DNA of 64,000 nt from Sepioteuthis lessoniana (taxonomy: Eukaryota > Mollusca > Cephalopoda > Myopsida > Loliginidae), in contig OY757916.1 of NCBI GenBank assembly GCA_963585895.1, forward strand, positions 17,973,129-18,037,128. Reading direction: 5' to 3'. The position numbers and the translations under genes are program-made. Shown here in pieces: positions 11,340 through 22,814 of the stretch; the first letter of the stretch is position 1; each line of letters opens with the position of its first letter. The notes under the pieces were generated by a model, which was given only the letters and a program-made list of their open reading frames with translations, searched no databases and was not told where the DNA came from.

Positions 11340-11460
11340 GGCGCCTCTGGTGGTGTAATGGTTAGCAAGCTCGACTAGCAAACCTACACGAGTGAGTTCG
11401 AGTCTCATTGGGTGCCCCCTTCATATGGCCTTGTGCCACATCTAAGCAAAAAGCTTAGTA
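11340..11460 (+). repeat. SINE-4 head (tRNA-like)
   Basis: CTCTGGTGGTGTAATGG gives the A box and GAGTTCGAGTCTC the B box. The spacing is tRNA-like, but the acceptor stem does not pair. A reverse copy lies at 2845-2925 and decayed tandem copies at 23740-24115. Confidence 0.65.
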
Positions 11461-11599
11461 AATTTCCATATTTCACATCGTTTATTATTGCATTTGGTAA
11501 TTCATTGTGTTGTGTTTTTCTTCAAATGTAGAAGAGGTGAGTATTCTTTTGAAATTTTCGGGTTGTCTCTGACTTTTAATGACTTTTTTTTGGTGTCAC

Positions 11600-12720
11600 A
11601 CAGACTCCAGTGAACGGCCACCAGCTAACACTGATATGAAAAACTCGATAATTGGTGTGTTCGGTACACTCCCCAATGATTAGTAAAGGGACTAGAAAAC
11701 TTGGAAATTAGAGGACAAGAGGATACCATCCAAACTACAGCATTATTAAAATCAGCCAGAATACTAAGAAGAGTCCTGGAGACATGAAGAGACTTACTGT
11801 CACGCCTAATCCCATAAACGACCACCGGTTAACCATGGTATGAAAATAATAATAATAATAATAATAACAATAATAATAATAACAATAATAATAACAAAAA
11901 TAATAATAACAATAATAATAACAACAATAATAATAATAACAACAATAATAATAATAATAATAACAACAACAACAATAATAATTATAATAACAACAACAAC
12001 AACAACAACAACAATAATAACAATAATAATAATAACAATAATAATAACAATAATAACAATAATAATAATGATAATAACAACAATAATAATAATAACAATA
12101 ACAACAACAACAATAATAATAATAATAATAATAACAACAACAACAATAATAATAATAATAACCATAATTATAATAATAATAATAATTGATGCGCCCGGTA
12201 CAATCCCCAAGGGATTGGTAAAGGAATTGGAAGACTTGGAAATAAGAGAACAAAGGAAGACCATCCAAACTACAGCATTATTTAGATCGGTCAGAAAAGA
12301 ACGAAGGTTTCTGGAGACTTGAGGAGACTTTCAGTCACTCAAACCCCGGTGGACAAACATCAGCTAACGCTGATGTGAAAAACTATAATAATAATAATAA
12401 TAATGTTGATAAAAATTTGAGGAGACTTGCTGTCATTTGAAATTCAGTAAAAGACCATCAGCTAACGCTTGTGTGAAAAATTCTTAAGGAATAAAATGAT
12501 AAGAATAGTAATAGTAATTATGACAATGATAATAATAATATATAATAATAATAATATATAATATATCAATATATATAATATAATAATAATCGGCCAAAAT
12601 ACTGAGAAGAGTCCTGGACACATGACAAGACTTGCTGTCACTCATACTCCAGTGAAAATCCATCTGCTGACGCTGGCGTGAAAAACTTACTAAGAAAAAC
12701 ATAATGATAGTGATAATAAT
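11600..12720 (+). repeat. Cluster of LINE-B 3' ends with (AAT/AAC)n tails
   Basis: Four truncated 3' ends lie head to tail. Coding remnants such as IQTTALLKSARILRRVLET are followed by the conserved 3' UTR (CCATCAGCTAACGCTG...GTGAAAAA) and then AAT runs. The tail at 11838-12188 has expanded to about 350 bp of mixed AAT and AAC triplets. The long poly-I/T/N frames across it are meaningless. Confidence 0.85.
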
Positions 12721-13189
12721 CAGAGGCTACCTTGGAGAGACTATCAGGCAAACATAAAAAAAACCCAGATCAAAGCCAAAAAATAAAAAATAATTTGTCC
12801 GCTTAATATCTCGTTGCCTGATTCTGATATACAAAAAGTTATGATAAAACGTATTTTGTTTTGACTTTCTTTATCTTCTATCGATGTTCTAATTTAGTTT
12901 TGTTCGTACAGGAAATATAACGGTCTTGATCTTTTGGAAAATATTGGAAAATATGTAAGTATTATGGAATACTGAAATCTTAGAAAATGGTTTAATCACC
13001 TACCAGTCGCAATAATAGAAGCAAAAAGAGCAACTATTCTCGGGGTTTTTGCTATTAAAACTGTCCGAAAAATAAAGAGTGAAAGACCTAGTATAGTGGT
13101 TAAGATGTATAAAAGAAATACATGCCTTCTAATTAATATGTCTGAGCTAACAGATAATAACATATCGGTCAAAGAGTATAATAAGATAA

Positions 13190-13385
13190 TAAAAAAAAAC
13201 CTAGAAGTAGAAATCGAAAAAAAGTGACACCTTAAAACTATACCGTGCCAGTAGGAACCCTGGGTATAATCAAGAAAGGGGCAGGTAAACGCATTAACAA
13301 GGTACCTGGCCCTCCCAGTCCAAATGAAATATAAAAAATTGCAATATGTGGATCTTTTCATCTCCTTAGGCGAGTTCTATTCATG
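13190..13385 (+). pseudogene. LINE-C 3' coding remnant
   Basis: One frame reads VGTLGIIKKGAGKRINKVPG and then EIQKIAICGSFHLLRRVL, which resembles the same C-terminal module as LINE-B (IGALG...LLRSARILRRVL) but from a different family. It is short and without ORF context. The region 12730-13190 is AT-rich with no firm call. Confidence 0.5.
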
Positions 13386-13888
13386 TGAATGGAAAAATAA
13401 TAACAAAAGAGAGGCAGCAAAAAAATATGTATATATTCATAGAATGCATATAACCATTACTTTCATTCACTTGTGGTCGAGATAAAGACTCGGTGAAATA
13501 TTGTTAGAAACCGAAAGTAAAACTGAAAGTAAAATTTAAAAGTCAAATGATCATAATAATAAACATAATAGGAAAGCTGAATGGATAAATAAACATGGAA
13601 GAAAAATTACAAAGACTCGAAGAATGCCCTGAAGCGATAATACACCTGTATTCGCTGTGAGCAACACTGAAGAATGCACCGAATTAGAAAACGTCCGGCT
13701 ATGATGGCATACGTGGATTCTGGTTTTAAAAAGTTGCGTCTATCCATGACAGACTGGTACTTGATTGAGATGCTTAGAAGAAAGAAATATACCCGAATGG
13801 ATGACTAAGAGGATGGCCACTCTGATCCAAAAAGACCCCCAAAAGGAACCGATCCCAGCAAATATAAATTGATAACGTGTCTATCTAT

Positions 13889-14326
13889 TTTTTGGAGGTG
13901 CCCGTGGTGTAATGGTTATCGTCGTAGGAAATGGACACGGCGACACGAATTCAAATCCTGGACTGATTGCATTTCACATAGCACTAATACCCTAGGGAAA
14001 TGTATGAATCCAATTATTCTCCCTCCGGATAAATAGTAGGACAGATTGGGTTATTCTGCCTTGGTGAGGCAACTAGTCTAGGAGAAGGAAAACTTTGAAT
14101 TGAAATTTGTTAAACTGATTGCATTTCACATAGCACTAATACCCTAGGGAAATGTATGAATCCAATTATTCTCCCTCCGGATAAATAGTAGGACAGGCTG
14201 AGTTATTCTGCCTTGGTGAGGCAACTAGTCTAGGAAAAGGAAAACTTTGAATTGAAATCTGTTAAACTCCACTTAAAAATTGACCTTGTGTCATATCCTG
14301 CCCGAGCGGAGGGGTCGGTAAATACG
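13889..14326 (+). mobile_element. SINE-1 with internal 152-bp duplication
   Basis: The tRNA head 13894-13960 has the usual A and B boxes and the 3' end is GCGGAGGGGTCGGTAAATA. It is flanked by GATAACGTGTCTATCTAT (13871-13888) and GATAACGTGTCCATCTAT (14327-14344), an 18-bp target duplication with one mismatch. The body segment starting ACTGATTGC occurs twice in tandem (13962-14113 and 14114-14265). Confidence 0.9.
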
Positions 14327-15040
14327 GATAACGTGTCCATCTATGACGTGGGAAGTCTTACAAAGCATATCAGGGAGTAAGCTGCAGACTGTTTTCCAAA
14401 CAACTGAAAGGATGAATCAGGAGGACAAGAGGAACAAGGGAGCATCCTCAGGGAGAGCAAAACGAGGCGGAAAAATATAGAGTTGATTGACATAAAAAGG
14501 CATTCAATTTTGTCCGAGAAAGTTGGGTAATAGACTGCCTGAAATGTACAAGATATCAAACTCATCAAATTCATCATGGAATCCATGAAAAACTGGAAAG
14601 TGATATTAGCAGTAGGAGGTAAAAGTTAAGCTGTATTGAAAATCCAGAGAGGTATGTTGCAGAGAGAGGCACTTAAACTATTACTGTTGGTAGCGATGAT
14701 GGCAATCAATAACATACATAGAAAATGCACAGGAGGCAACAGCTTTACTAAATAGCAAAAAAAAAAAAAAAAAGATTAAATGCCTAATCAATATGGACTA
14801 CATCAAATTGTTTGCAAAAAATGAAAAAGAACCGAAGACTCGTATACAAACAATACGAATATACAATCAGGATATAGGAATTAAATTTGCATGGAAAAAT
14901 GTGATTTGCTACTAATGCCAAATAACGGACAGTACGGAACAAAAGAATGAAAACGCTTAAAGAAAATAAAAATTACGAATACTTGGGAATATTGGAAGCA
15001 GACGCCATCAAATAAGAAAAGAGTATCTTAGACGAACGAG

Positions 15041-15326
15041 GTGTCCTCGTGGTGTAATGGTTAAAGCGATGAACTGCGGAATCGTAGTACGCGAGTTCGT
15101 ACTCCAGTCGCGCTATTACGTTCACTTTCGGGCAAATACCCTTGGGAAAGGTATGAACCCCCTTATTCTCCCTCCAGCTATGGGTAAATAGTAGGACGGA
15201 CTAGGTTCTTCAGCCTTGGTGAGGCAACTAGTCTAGGAGAAGGAAAACTCTGAATTCAAACCTGTTAAACTCCGCTTAAAAATTGACCTTGTGTCATATC
15301 CTGCCCGAGCGGAGGGGTTGGTAAAT
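15041..15326 (+). mobile_element. SINE (SINE-2 head, SINE-1 body), with 19-bp target duplication
   Basis: The head GTGTCCTCGTGGTGTAATGG and the ATTACGTTCACTTTCGG block are those of SINE-2. The rest (TATGAACCCCCTTATTCTCC to GGGGTTGGTAAATA) is SINE-1. It is flanked by AGTATCTTAGACGAACGAG at 15022-15040 and 15327-15345, a perfect 19-bp duplication. It sits in LINE-B coding sequence. Confidence 0.9.
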
Positions 15327-16499
15327 AGTATCTTAGACGAACGAGAAAACTTCTCGAAGCCAAGCTCTGCAGCAAAAATCTCATTAAAAGGAATAAACAC
15401 CTGGGCAGATCATTTTAAAGCTAGCTAGGGTGGACCTCATACAAACGGACCAGAGAACAAGAAAGTTGATGACGGTGCACAAGGCCTTACACCCGAGAAA
15501 TGACACAGACAGACTACATGTATCAAGCAAAGAAGGAGGAAGAGGTCTCGCCAGGATTGAATAAAGATAGCATGGAAACATCAATATAAGGTCTCGAGGA
15601 CGACGTTAAAAAGAGCAAAGAAGGACTAATTATAATTGCCAATAACAGAACTGATAGCATAAGAACAAAGAGAACAACTACAATATCAAGTACATGGAAA
15701 TGGGAAGAATAACCACTGTATGGATATTTCAAGCGACAAACTGACTAGATTGCTAAAGAGAAGACCTGGTCATGGATACGAAAGAAAACCTTATGAGAAA
15801 AACCGAATCTCTTCTAATAACAGTGCAAAACAACTCCATAAGAACCAACTACGTTAAAGCAAAAATAGACAGGACGCAACATAATTGCAAGTGTAGGTTA
15901 TGTGATGGTAACCACAAAACGGTTTAATCACATAAGCGAATGCAACAAATTAGTGTATAAAGAGAATTTGACTTGACACAACTGAGTGGGGAAAGTGATA
16001 CACAAGGAATTGTGCAAGAAATTGAAATGTGGTACCAGACTAATGGTATATGCATAAACCAGAATCCGTCGTAGAGAATGAGACGAAATTCCCTGTGATT
16101 TCGATATACAAACAGATCACCTAATCCCAGCAACAAAACCATACCCATACAATAATTATTTAAAAAAAAATAAAGAACCCTCTGAATAGTGTACTTTGCC
16201 GTCCTGGTTGACAAAAGAGTAAAAATCAAAGGAAACGAAAAGAGAGAAACATTCTTAGATCTTTCTAGAGATCTAAAATAGCTATAAAACATGAAGGTTA
16301 TGGGAATATCAATTGTAATTGTGGCACTTGGAACGATCCCAAAGTCTTTGAAAGGGAACTGGAAGAGTTGGAAATCAGAGGATGAGCCGACACAATCCAA
16401 ACTACAGCATTTTCAAGACCGTCCAGAATACTGAGAAGCGTCCTAGAGACTTGAGGAGTCTTGTTGTCACTAAGAAAGACCATCTTCTAAACTCGCAAC

Positions 16500-17600
16500 A
16501 AATAACTTGAGATCGGCCAGAATACTGAGAAGAGTCCTGGAGACTTGAGAAGACTTGCTGTCACTAAGACTCTCATGAAAGACCATTATCTAACGCTGGC
16601 GTGAAAAACTTTGAAGGAGTAAAACAATAACGATGATTATAATCTTTGGGGTTTTTACATACAAAGAGATCAGCAAATCCTGACCAGAAGACCAGACGTA
16701 GTATCAATTAACAAGAAGAAAAGAACTCGTTCTTGCAAACTATTGAGTGAAATTGGAAGAAAGCGAAAATATTGACAAATAGCTCGATCTTGCCAGAGGT
16801 CTGTAAAAACTGTGAAACATGAAGCAGATTGTGATACCAATTGTAGTTAGTGCCCTTTGGGAGTGGGAGGGATACAGAGACCTGAAAAGGATAATGAGGA
16901 ACTGGAGATCAGAGAAAGGATTGAGACCATTCAAATCATTGCATTGTTAAAATTAGTTAAAATACTAAAAATAGTCTTGGAGCTCCGAGGAAATTTGCTG
17001 TCATGCAAACTTCTATGAAAACCGCCAATTAAAGCTGGTATGTGAAGAAACTTGCAAATAATAATAATAATAATAATAATTTAACTTACAAACGGATCAC
17101 CTAATCTCGGCCAGACGACCAGACATTATAAGTTGTTGGCGACCCTAGTCGAGGGTGACTTGAAGGCTTTCTTTTCAATTGCTCGGGGAGGGCGCTACTC
17201 CATTCGAATCAACAAAAAAAAAGAGAACTTGTCGAATTGTGGACTTTGCTGTCCCGGCTGACCACATAGTAAAATTGAAAGAAAGCGAAAAGAAGGATAA
17301 GTACCTCGACCTTGCTAGGGAACTGAAAAAAACCGTGGAACATTAAAGTGACCTTTATACCGATTGTAATTGGTGCTCTTAGTTCAGTCATCGAAGGATT
17401 AATAAAGAGACTGGAGGAATTGGAAATAACAGGAAGAGTGGAGATCATCCAAACTACTGCACTATTGAGAACGACCAAAATACTGAGAAGATTCCTGGAG
17501 ACTTGAGGAGACTTGCTGTCACTCAAACTCTTGTGAAAAACCATCAGCTAAAACTGATGTGAAAAAATCCCCAAGGATTATATAATAATAATAATAATAA
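16500..17600 (+). pseudogene. Two further LINE-B 3' fragments, one carrying SINE-3 debris
   Basis: Segments 16500-17080 and 17085-17603 both end in the LINE-B 3' UTR and (AAT)n (17059-17080, 17584-17603). The second reads KRTCRIVDFAVPADH then KYLDLARELKKTVEH. A SINE-3 scrap (GTCGAGGGTGACTTGAAGGC, 17147-17166) splits it around 17137-17205. Confidence 0.75.
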
Positions 17601-17689
17601 TAATCCTGAGAAAAACAATTTTTCGAGTAATTTTTCTTAATACAAGTAATTTGCATAGTTAAATGATTTCAAGGTTTTTCAAAATAAAT

Positions 17690-18290
17690 AATTCTATTTA
17701 ATGATATTTATATTGCGCTGTAACATATTCATGATACGGATATGTGAAATATACCGATGTGTAAAATATACGGATATGGAAAACGTTCAGATGCATAGGA
17801 ATCCCGAAGCACTGACGACTTTCTTTAGTTCAGATACGAAACTTTTATTACCTTCTTTAAGTTTAGTTTTTCAACACGAGGAGAGAGAGAGACACACAAT
17901 TTTTACTATGCTGACTGTTCCATCTAACCCAACAACGCACGGGTATCCTGTAGTCCATATCTGGACTGGCCTCGCCCAGGTCCAAAAATCAACTCGCTTC
18001 GTCCAGCCTCAAATCTCAACTAACTGTTCCTTTTCAAAAATCACCCACAACCCTCTGTCCATCGCTTCCGTGAATGACGTCATTTCCATCCCCAGTCCTA
18101 TTTCCAATCCGAGGTTTTTATTATGACATCTGTGATTGTCACATCCTTCCCGCGCGAGCGGGAACACCTACGCTCAATATGTGCCCCTACCCGTGCACTC
18201 AGCCGAACAGTTCCAAGCCTAACTAAACCGAAAGATAAGATAAAACCAACGAAAAATGATAATATAAAAAAAATCCTTCCGCAATTAAAT
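17690..18290 (-). mobile_element. LTR-like repeat related to families A and B
   Basis: The reverse complement shares the A/B landmarks in order: a GGAATATGTTACAGC-like 3' end, TTCGTATCTGAAC, TCTCTCTCC, ATGACGTCAT next to GGAAGCG (18062-18083) and CGCGCGGGAAGG. The 141- and 75-codon frames across it are non-coding accidents. Boundaries are approximate. Confidence 0.6.
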
Positions 18291-18359
18291 AACAGCGGAA
18301 AGTTTCATGATTTCACATATTCCTATACAATACAAATCATTTTTCAATAGATCTATTTG

Positions 18360-18484
18360 ACGCATAGATAGGAGCTTAACAGATACTTTAGTGAAAGATC
18401 ATCACCTAATGCTGGTGTGAAAAAACTCTCAAAGTGTAAATAATAATAATAATAATAATAAGAAGAAGAAGAAGAAGAAGAAGT
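18360..18484 (+). repeat. LINE-B 3' end with (AAT)n-(AAG)n tail
   Basis: The conserved 3' UTR (GAAAGATCATCACC...GTGTGAAAAA) precedes an AAT run (18439-18460) that turns into AAG (18461-18483). Confidence 0.8.
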
Positions 18485-18544
18485 TGACAAAAAAAGTGCT
18501 CTACGCTATCGTAGGAGAGCAGATTCATGACAAAAAATTTTAAA

Positions 18545-18606
18545 ATCATATTCCAACATAATTCATTCCATTACTCGGACTTTCATGCGTTGCCACAATC
18601 ATCAGA
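18545..18606 (-). repeat. Hammerhead-like core, degenerate (CTGATGATTGT family)
   Basis: The reverse strand has CTGATGATTGTGGCAACG followed by CATGAAAG. The same order (CTGATGATTGT, then GAAA with a GT[A/C] triplet) recurs at 22815-22876 (-), 23185-23241 (-) and 43155-43187 (+). Stem I does not pair in this copy, so no catalytic claim is made. Confidence 0.35.
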
Positions 18607-18934
18607 CGGAAAGAGGAGAAAGTAGCACTGTAATTAAAATATGAGAAGGAAAATTGGTCATGTGACATGATATGTTCATATATGTAACTGAAAAAAATAA
18701 GATTTTAACGTTCCGATGATTTAACAAATAAAATCCCAAAAAACTATACCTTGAACTGTTTCTAGTGGTAAATGACACAAAAGAAATTTGTTCATGTGTC
18801 CGTACTTTGAAAACAGTTCAGTTTTCATATTTAACAAATTGTTTAATTTCGAGTAAACCAGCTTCCAAACTTTTTCTTCAAGTCACAGTCTACCAGGATG
18901 GTTTTAGCAAAAATAACCAAGAAGGTTGATATAG

Positions 18935-19470
18935 TGTAATATAATGGCCGAGGGATTTCGGTTTATGTCTTTGGGTTTAGTTAGGCTGAGAACCTTTCAG
19001 CTCAGCACATGGGTTACTAAGGTGCAACATTAACGCAGGTGTTCACACGCGCGTGCGCGGGCGGAGCAGACGTGTCACTCAGAGATGTCACAATAGCCCG
19101 AGATGGGAAACGGGATTACAGAGTGCGGAAGACGTCACGCACCGGAAGCGCTCGGAGGATTTTGGGAATTTGAAGAAAGTTAGCAGAGTTGACTAAACAC
19201 CGAACGAGAAGGGTTGACTTTTGCTTCCTCGCGGAGGCCTTGGGCAGGTTTCGCATGAGATGGAGGAGGACAGATGAAAAAGCCAGAATAGAAAGATTGT
19301 GCCTCTCTCTCCTTTAAACTCAAAAATAATAAAAGTTTCGTACCTGAACTGTGAAGTCGTAAGTGTTTTTCGTGTTTCGAGATTCCTATGTTCTATGTAT
19401 ATATATATATATATATACATATGAAGATCCCATGTACATTTCGCATATTCATGTATATGGCTATGGTACG
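18935..19470 (+). mobile_element. Solo LTR, family A
   Basis: Starts TGTAATATAATGGCCGAGGG and ends near GGCTATGGTACG. Full-length relatives are 21046-21585 and 28314-28855. It carries GACGTCACGCACCGGAAG (19127-19144), AATAAAAG (19328) and an (AT)n at 19397-19417. It inserted into a Repeat E/SINE hairpin tail (GGTTGATAT on the left, CCATTAAAC on the right), which is now split. Confidence 0.75.
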
Positions 19471-19520
19471 GTACCATTAAACAACAAAATCTATCTTTCA
19501 ATCTATTCATCCATCTATCC

Positions 19521-19810
19521 TATTTACCAACCCCTCCGCTCGGGCAGGATATGACACAAGGTCAATTTTTTAAGCGGAATTTAACAGGTTTGAATTCAGA
19601 GTTTTCCTTCTCCTAGACTAGTTGCCTAACCAAGGCTGAAGAACCTAGTCTGTCCTACTATTTACCCATAGCTGGAGGGAGAATAATTGGATTCATACCT
19701 TTCCCAAGGATATTAGTGCAATGTGAAATGCAATCAGTCTCGTCCAGGTTTGAACTCTTGTCGCCGTGTTCATTTCCTAGGACGATAACAATTACACCAC
19801 GGGCACCTCC
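19521..19810 (-). mobile_element. SINE-1, full length
   Basis: Reads TATTTACCAACCCCTCCGC...GGGCACCTCC, the exact reverse of the SINE-1 consensus. The flanks CCATCTATCC (19511-19520) and CTATCTATCC (19812-19821) are a probable target duplication in a TCTA-rich site; a (TCTA)n run follows at 19822-19843. Confidence 0.85.
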
Positions 19811-19944
19811 ACTATCTATCCACATCTATCTATCTATCTATCTATGTTCAATGGTTACTTAATACCTAAGCCAGCCTTTTATAAGGACAGTAGAGATACT
19901 ATTCAACAACACTTCTGCAATTTGTTGATCGCCACAGATTTCAT

Positions 19945-20255
19945 TCATCATCATGTCGTGCGACTAGCACGGACATCCCTGACCCTCTCTCTCCCCGTCT
20001 CCCTATCATTCATCGCCTCTGGCAGGTCTTTAGGGTTACATCCCGTATCATAACATAACTGCTGTATGTATGTTCGAGCTGGTCGTCCTGCTTTTGATTG
20101 GCCATGTGCGGGGGTCCACAGGAGTACATCACTTACGAGCTCGTCCTTGCTTCTTCAGCAGAGTCCGGCATGTCTGGTTCGTCTAACTTGGATAGTTTTC
20201 GTGATAGGTGGTAGGTGACCGTATAATTGGTGCCTTGTGGGGTGTTGCTGCCAGT
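19945..20255 (-). pseudogene. RTE-like LINE 3' end, truncated
   Basis: The reverse frame aligns with the C-terminus of the 9267 ORF and its extension (GRPARTYIQQ region), with several changes and a stop. The right side breaks at the equivalent of NKSWRQH. It starts at its 3' end with CATCATCATG, the LINE tail. Confidence 0.75.
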
Positions 20256-20389
20256 AAGTGTTTTATACTAATAGATAGAAAAATATTCGCTCAATGTTCG
20301 TTTTGGCTGTTTCGCTTTTGGGGTCGTTAAGCCATATTATTGTTTTATTTCTAGTGTGTCTACCGTTTGTTTGTTTGTTTGTTTTGTTG

Positions 20390-20448
20390 ATTAGTTGGTT
20401 GTGTTTTACAATATATCAACCCTTGTAGGTTATTTAATGCCAAATCCT

Positions 20449-20510
<62 letters not shown>

Positions 20511-20765
20511 TATTCATGATTTGTAAACGAATAGTTTCGTAGGTAAAATTATTTTTAAACATTTCAGAGCACATTTGTTTACACACAGTTGTAAGTATAG
20601 AAAATGAATAAATATTTCTCTTGGATCCATAGATGGGACCTTAACAAGTAATGCCACTCCGGATCCGAGTGGTCTTGGGAGTAATGGGAATAAAGGGGTA
20701 CTCTTAATTCTCCTAAATCCCAGAACTAGGGCCTCACCATCAGATTGTTTTATGTCATATCCTTG
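20390..20765 (-). repeat. Repeat E copy with (AT)n insertion
   Basis: The hairpin tail appears reversed at 20410-20450. (AT)n runs 20451-20506. The CCACTCCGGATCCGAGTGG hairpin (20662-20680) and a CTCACCATCAGATTG block follow. Confidence 0.65.
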
Positions 20766-21045
20766 ACAGCCGTTAGGAAGATGTCTTACCTCTTTGTTAA
20801 GACACAGTCGACTCTATTCGTTTGGATATTTGCTTCTAATCTAAGTTTTTTTCAAAGCTGACACTGCTTCCATTTTTGCACGGTCAAGTTTATTAGCGTT
20901 GTAGACAGTAGTGACTAACCTGTTGTTAATATATTCATATAGGTCTTTGGAGACTCTAGATGGATAATCTAACCAAGTATGTGTGTACATGACAGGAAGT
21001 AATTAGGTTTTCTTAATGGTTGCTCTCTCTCTCTCTAAATATATA

Positions 21046-21585
21046 TGTATTATAATGGCCGAGGGATTTCGTTTTTTATATCTTGCCTTTGGGTTTAGTT
21101 AGGCTGAGAACCTTTCGGCTCAGCACATGGCTTAGTTAGAAGCAAACTTGAGCACAGGTGTTGACGCGCGCGCGGGGATGATATATCGTTCACAGATGTC
21201 AAAATAAAAATCCCAGAGAAGGGATGTGAATGACGTCATGCACCGGAAGCGTGCACAGAGGATTTTGGGAGATTTGAAAAGTGTGTAATTGAGAACTAGA
21301 CACCGAACGAGAAGGGTCGACCTTCGGGGCTCGCACTGGCTAGACAAATTTGCGCGCTACGGGCGCCGCACGAGATGGGTGGCAGATGGAAAATCCAGCA
21401 TAGAAAGATTGTGCCTCTCACTCCTTCTGTCGAAAAACCTTTAAACTCAAAGGTAATAAAAAGTTTCGTACCTGAACTAAGAAGTCGTAAGTGTTTTTCG
21501 TGTTTCGGGATTCCTATGTTCTATGTATATATGTTATGAACATTATATGTACGTTTCACATATCCGGATATCTTGCTATGGTACA
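21046..21585 (+). mobile_element. Solo LTR, family A
   Basis: TG...CA ends (TGTATTATAATGG and CTATGGTACA), 540 bp, flanked by TATA on both sides (a 4-bp duplication, weak because it lies in AT repeats). It contains ATGACGTCATGCACCGGAAG (21234-21253) and an AATAAAAAG polyadenylation region. No internal retrotransposon sequence adjoins it. Confidence 0.75.
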
Positions 21586-21599
21586 TATATATATAATGA

Positions 21600-22000
21600 G
21601 TTTTAAAAATTCAAATTAACTGAACTGCAGTAATAAAAAACTCAAACCCGAAGACTTATATTGTTAAATGAAGAACTTTGATAGGTCGGTTAGTTTATGA
21701 ATTTCAAAAGAGGAGGTGCAGCTGCGACTTAAAGTAAACAAGGTACAGCGGAATTGCGTAGGAAGCGTGCTTGGTCGTCGCAAAAATATAAAACGACGGA
21801 ATATTTCAACTCCCAAGAGAAAGGCAGTCAGTCAACAGACAACAGAGTCACCAAATAGCAGTGAGGAGTCACACCGTTTTACGTGATGGTCGTGTGTAAG
21901 GCAGTCCTATATCAGTCTCCAGTGAAAGAAGCATGAAGAAGCAAAGAACTCTGAAGATAGATATATAAATCTGAAGATATCGTATCTAAGCAGTTCTCTG
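21600..22000. other. Unannotated stretch with TATA-like element
   Basis: TATAAAA at 21788 is followed about 40 bp later by GGCAGTCAGTC. No coding frame follows that I can support. It could be the edge of another LTR family; no second copy is visible in the window. Confidence 0.25.
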
Positions 22001-22008
22001 TCTTTCTC

Positions 22009-22029
<21 letters not shown>

Positions 22030-22041
<12 letters not shown>

Positions 22042-22615
22042 TGCCCAGTCAGCTGGGGCTGTAGAATACACTGACTGCACCTCTGCAGAGGGGTAAGACC
22101 CCCTCTAATGAGTGTCCTGGGTATGACACTAAACAATCTGATGGTGAGGTTCCAGCAGTGCTGGAGCTTTGGGGAATGCGGAGTACCCCTTCATTGTCAT
22201 CGCTCCCAGGTCCACTCTGGCCCGGAGTGGTAGCACCTGATAGGGCCCTGTCTATGGGTTGAATAGAATTAACAGTATACTTATGCTAAAAGGAATTGAG
22301 TAAACTGAATAGCTTGAAATAGAAACGTTTTTGACAATTAAACAGTACTTACACTTAAACTGGGTGCTTACGCTTAACTGAATTATTTCAAATAGAACAG
22401 TTTTTCGACACTAAAACTGTATTTACACTTAACTGAATTATTACATATAACTGCTTAAATAGTTTGAAATGGAAATGTTTTTGACAATTAAACTGTGTAC
22501 TTATGCTAAACTGAACTGTTTTCAATAGAACAGATTATTTACATAAAATGGATTTGGCGTTAAATAACCTACAAAGGTTGATATGCCATAAAACCAACCA
22601 ATCCAAACCAAACCT
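22030..22615 (+). repeat. Repeat E, nearly complete copy
   Basis: Order: CCCAGTCAGCTGGGGCTG, a TCTGCAGAGGGGTAAGACC block, an AATCTGATGGTGAGG block, GGTCCACTCTGGCCCGGAG, tandem AAACTGAAT...GAAATAGAA units, then the tail GGCGTTAAATAACC...TTGATATGCC (22555-22590). No tRNA-like head or ORF is seen. A (CT)n run lies just upstream (22004-22040). Confidence 0.75.
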
Positions 22616-22814
22616 CTCTCTCTCTCTCGCACGCAACCATTTCTACCTTTCATATTAAAGAAGATATATATATATATATTTTTTTTTATACAATCAGCGT
22701 TATCGTCTTCTATGCAACAATGTGGGATGTGACAATTTTCAAGCAATTAAACATGGTTGAAGTCATGGAATTGGAATACTCTGCAAGTCGATTTAAAAGC
22801 TAAATAAAAGTGTT

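Larger units (their letters stand above)
13600..16620 (+). pseudogene. LINE-B, longest copy, many frameshifts, two SINEs inside
   Basis: Recognisable segments in order: 13690-13870 (RKRPAMMAYVDSGFKKL-like, N-terminal palm), 14390-14640 (LPEMYKISNSSNS region), 14785-14960 (MDYIKLFAKNEKEPKT, equivalent of the reverse transcriptase catalytic block), 15000-15490, 15500-16060 (Cys/His region) and 16270-16600 (VIVALGTIPKSL, C-terminal module). Dozens of stops and shifts make it a fossil. It is interrupted by SINE-1 copies at 13889-14326 and 15041-15326. The element would encode a non-LTR reverse transcriptase; I cannot assign a clade. Confidence 0.75.

Noticed and set aside
11735..12322. ORFs of 150-177 codons rich in I, T, Y, V or C
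   Set aside because: They are translations of the (AAT/AAC)n tract.
12996..13361. 121-codon minus ORF with hydrophobic segments
   Set aside because: The plus strand here carries LINE-C coding remnants; the minus frame is a shadow.
17701..18350. ORFs of 141 and 75 codons
   Set aside because: They lie wholly within an LTR-like repeat and have no recognisable domain.
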